Shown here: piece after piece, positions 5,037 through 6,501 of the stretch
Layout of the letters: every line of letters starts with the position of its first letter
How positions within the stretch are numbered: the stretch's first letter is position 1
From: Burkholderiales bacterium
GTDB lineage: Bacteria; Pseudomonadota; Gammaproteobacteria; Burkholderiales; Usitatibacteraceae
Assembly (NCBI GenBank): GCA_025936275.1
Contig: JAICTR010000176.1
Location: 1-6,501, forward strand
Length of the DNA: 6,501 nt
Direction of reading: 5' to 3'
Notes under the pieces: generated by a model
What the model was told of the DNA's origin: nothing
Databases searched by the model: none
What the model saw: only the letters and a program-made list of their open reading frames with translations
Position numbers and translations under genes: made by a program

Positions 5037-6501
5037 TCAGGCGACGCTGAACATCTCGGCCTTGCGCAGGGCCGGCGTCGGATCGGCGCGCAAATCTTCT
5101 TCGACGATGCCCGCGCGCGCCATCAGCCGGCCGCGCAGCTTCGCCGCGAGCGGATGCGGCGCATCGCCGCCGGGCCGCCGCAGCCAGCCTTCGGCTTGCG
5201 GATCGGCGGCTCCGAACTCGGCGCCCTCGTAGAGCGGATGGTCGGGATCGATCGAGCGCCCGACCGATCGCACCTTCGGCCATTCGGCGGTTTCGCCGTG
5301 CTGCTCGGCGAAGCGCGCGGCGAGCTGCGCGTATTCCCCGGTGAGCCGCTCGCGGCGGAAGATGTCGAAGAGCGCGAGCCACGGCGCGATCGCCGCGCAA
5401 TCCTGCTCGATCGCGAAATGCAGCAGCTCGATCGCGCGCGGGGCCGCCGCGTCCTCGTAGAGCAGGCGGGCGGCATTCACCACGGAGCGCGGATCCTCGA
5501 GCACCAGGGCGCCGTTGGCGATCTCCGGGAAGCGCTCCTCCAGGTAGCGGCGCCGGAGCTCCGCATTGTCCTCGGCCGGAATGCGCGTCGCCGCGGGCAC
5601 CGGTTCGATGAAGGGCGGCTCATCCGGCGTGCTTGCCTCGTCCTCCCGGGGTCCCTCGGCCTCCTGCGCTTCGGGCGCCTCCGTGTCGGGCGCTTCCGGC
5701 ATCGCGGAATCGAGCGGCGCGAGGTCGCCCTCCAGCGGATCATCCTGTGCGGCGCTTCGCCGCCGCCGCAAGAGATGCAGCGCGAACGCGAGCCCGAGCA
5801 CCGCGAGGAGCGCCGCGATCCACCATGCCTCGGCGTACCACGGCGGGTCTCGCTCGCGTTGCGGCACGATGCGCGGCGGCCGCGGCGTTTCCTGCTTCGC
5901 GGCCGGCGGCGCGGCTGCGGGCATCGCCGCGAGCTTCAGCTGCAGTGCCTTCACCTGCGATTCCAGGCGCCTGATGTTCTCGCGCATCGCGAGCATCTGC
6001 GAAGTGCGATCGTCGGATTCGAGCACCAGCAAGCGTTCGCGCAATTCGGCCCGGCGGCGATCGTCCATCGCTTTCGACGGCGACAGGTCCAGCACCGGCG
6101 CGGACAGGCGCAGCTGGAAACCGCCGCCCGTAGCGCCCGCTGGAAGCGTCTTCCCGGCGAAGGTGGGCGTGTCGGACGCGGCAGCCGTGCGAGGCGCCAC
6201 CACCGCGAGGGCGCGCGGTCGCGATGCGCGCCGCTCCTGCTCCTCGTGGCGCGGCGCGGCAGCGCGAGCCGGAATCGTTTGCGCGAAGGCATGAAGGTCG
6301 GGCAGCGCGAGCCGCGTGCCGCGTGCGAGCGGCGCGTCTTCGTTCAACGATGCGAGCGGAGGATTCTCGACCCGCAATGCCTGGAGGTAACGGGCGCGCA
6401 CGAGCGGGTCATCCGGAAAGAGGGCGTGCGCGATCGTGGCCAGGGTGTCGCCCTCGCGCGCGGGCATGCGGGCGACGACGGGTAGCCGCGCCGCCGCGAT
6501 G
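5037..6501 (-). CDS. FimV/HubP-like inner-membrane protein, N-terminus outside window
   Basis: The frame is open to the window edge and at least 11 codons precede the first ATG (6467-6465), so the real start and any signal peptide lie outside. Residue numbers count from that Met. Residues 4-58 form a LysM-like segment typical of FimV N-termini (REGDTLATIAHALFPDD ... GTRLALPDL), suggesting peptidoglycan contact. A low-complexity linker is followed by a predicted coiled coil (about 134-182), a Pro-rich stretch, and one transmembrane helix (214-233) ending in RRRR, with the C-terminus in the cytoplasm. An acidic Pro/Glu-rich region (243-300) precedes a helical domain (303-413) whose PWLALFDIFRRERLTGEYAQL and SIDPDHPLYEG resemble C-terminal helical repeats of FimV-like proteins. 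FimV proteins organise the cell pole and support type IV pili. It is shorter than Pseudomonas FimV (over 900 residues) unless much is missing. It forms an operon with the downstream PilZ-like gene. Confidence 0.78.
   Translation of the reverse strand, partial: IAAARLPVVARMPAREGDTLATIAHALFPDDPLVRARYLQALRVENPPLASLNEDAPLARGTRLALPDLHAFAQTIPARAAAPRHEEQERRASRPRALAVVAPRTAAASDTPTFAGKTLPAGATGGGFQLRLSAPVLDLSPSKAMDDRRRAELRERLLVLESDDRTSQMLAMRENIRRLESQVKALQLKLAAMPAAAPPAAKQETPRPPRIVPQRERDPPWYAEAWWIAALLAVLGLAFALHLLRRRRSAAQDDPLEGDLAPLDSAMPEAPDTEAPEAQEAEGPREDEASTPDEPPFIEPVPAATRIPAEDNAELRRRYLEERFPEIANGALVLEDPRSVVNAARLLYEDAAAPRAIELLHFAIEQDCAAIAPWLALFDIFRRERLTGEYAQLAARFAEQHGETAEWPKVRSVGRSIDPDHPLYEGAEFGAADPQAEGWLRRPGGDAPHPLAAKLRGRLMARAGIVEEDLRADPTPALRKAEMFSVA

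Noticed and set aside
3413..5050. + strand open frame of 545 codons antisense to the PilZ-like gene
   Set aside because: Its composition is rich in His/Arg/Ala/Asp with no recognisable block. The opposite frame gives well-formed helical and strand patterns, a family-like layout and a coupled start with the FimV-like gene.
4884..6485. + strand open frame of 533 codons antisense to the FimV-like gene
   Set aside because: The - strand frame has a LysM-like segment, coiled coil and a transmembrane helix with positive-inside flank; the + frame has none and looks like GC-driven shadow coding.

Overview
The window is GC-rich chromosomal DNA that looks betaproteobacterial. The evidence is the pnp tail, the Pro/Arg/His tRNA group, the divergent smpB / ratA-rnfH block and the FimV-type protein, together with a strong G/C bias at third codon positions that leaves long open frames on the opposite strands. 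I cannot name the genus. It is mostly core genome; I see no insertion sequence, phage gene, CRISPR array or integrase.

Layout, left to right. (1) The 3' third of pnp on the + strand: the end of the second RNase PH domain, then KH and S1. (2) Three + strand tRNA genes with encoded CCA ends, Pro(TGG), Arg(TCT) and His(GTG), with a possible -10 box in front and a clean intrinsic terminator behind. (3) A beta-decarboxylating dehydrogenase (isocitrate/isopropylmalate/tartrate class) that starts 13 nt after the T-tract of that terminator. The residue at the usual catalytic tyrosine is Phe. (4) smpB on the - strand, convergent with the dehydrogenase. It is separated by 59 bp from the divergent pair ratA-rnfH on the + strand. 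The smpB/ratA/rnfH arrangement is the same as in E. coli and many other proteobacteria. Both divergent promoters have -10-like boxes so close to the start codons that the mRNAs may be leaderless. (5) A - strand two-gene operon read from the right edge: a FimV/HubP-like inner-membrane protein, cut by the window edge, followed after one base by a large uncharacterised protein with a degenerate PilZ-like segment. The 3' end of this second gene overlaps the 3' end of rnfH by 35 bp.

Functionally, pnp, the tRNAs and smpB belong to RNA turnover, translation and ribosome rescue. ratA-rnfH are small conserved accessory genes tied to respiration or stress. The FimV-like/PilZ-like pair probably acts at the cell envelope, in polar or type IV pilus organisation, and is the part most likely to hold undescribed biology. 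The dehydrogenase has no leucine- or TCA-pathway neighbours here, so its substrate cannot be read from context.
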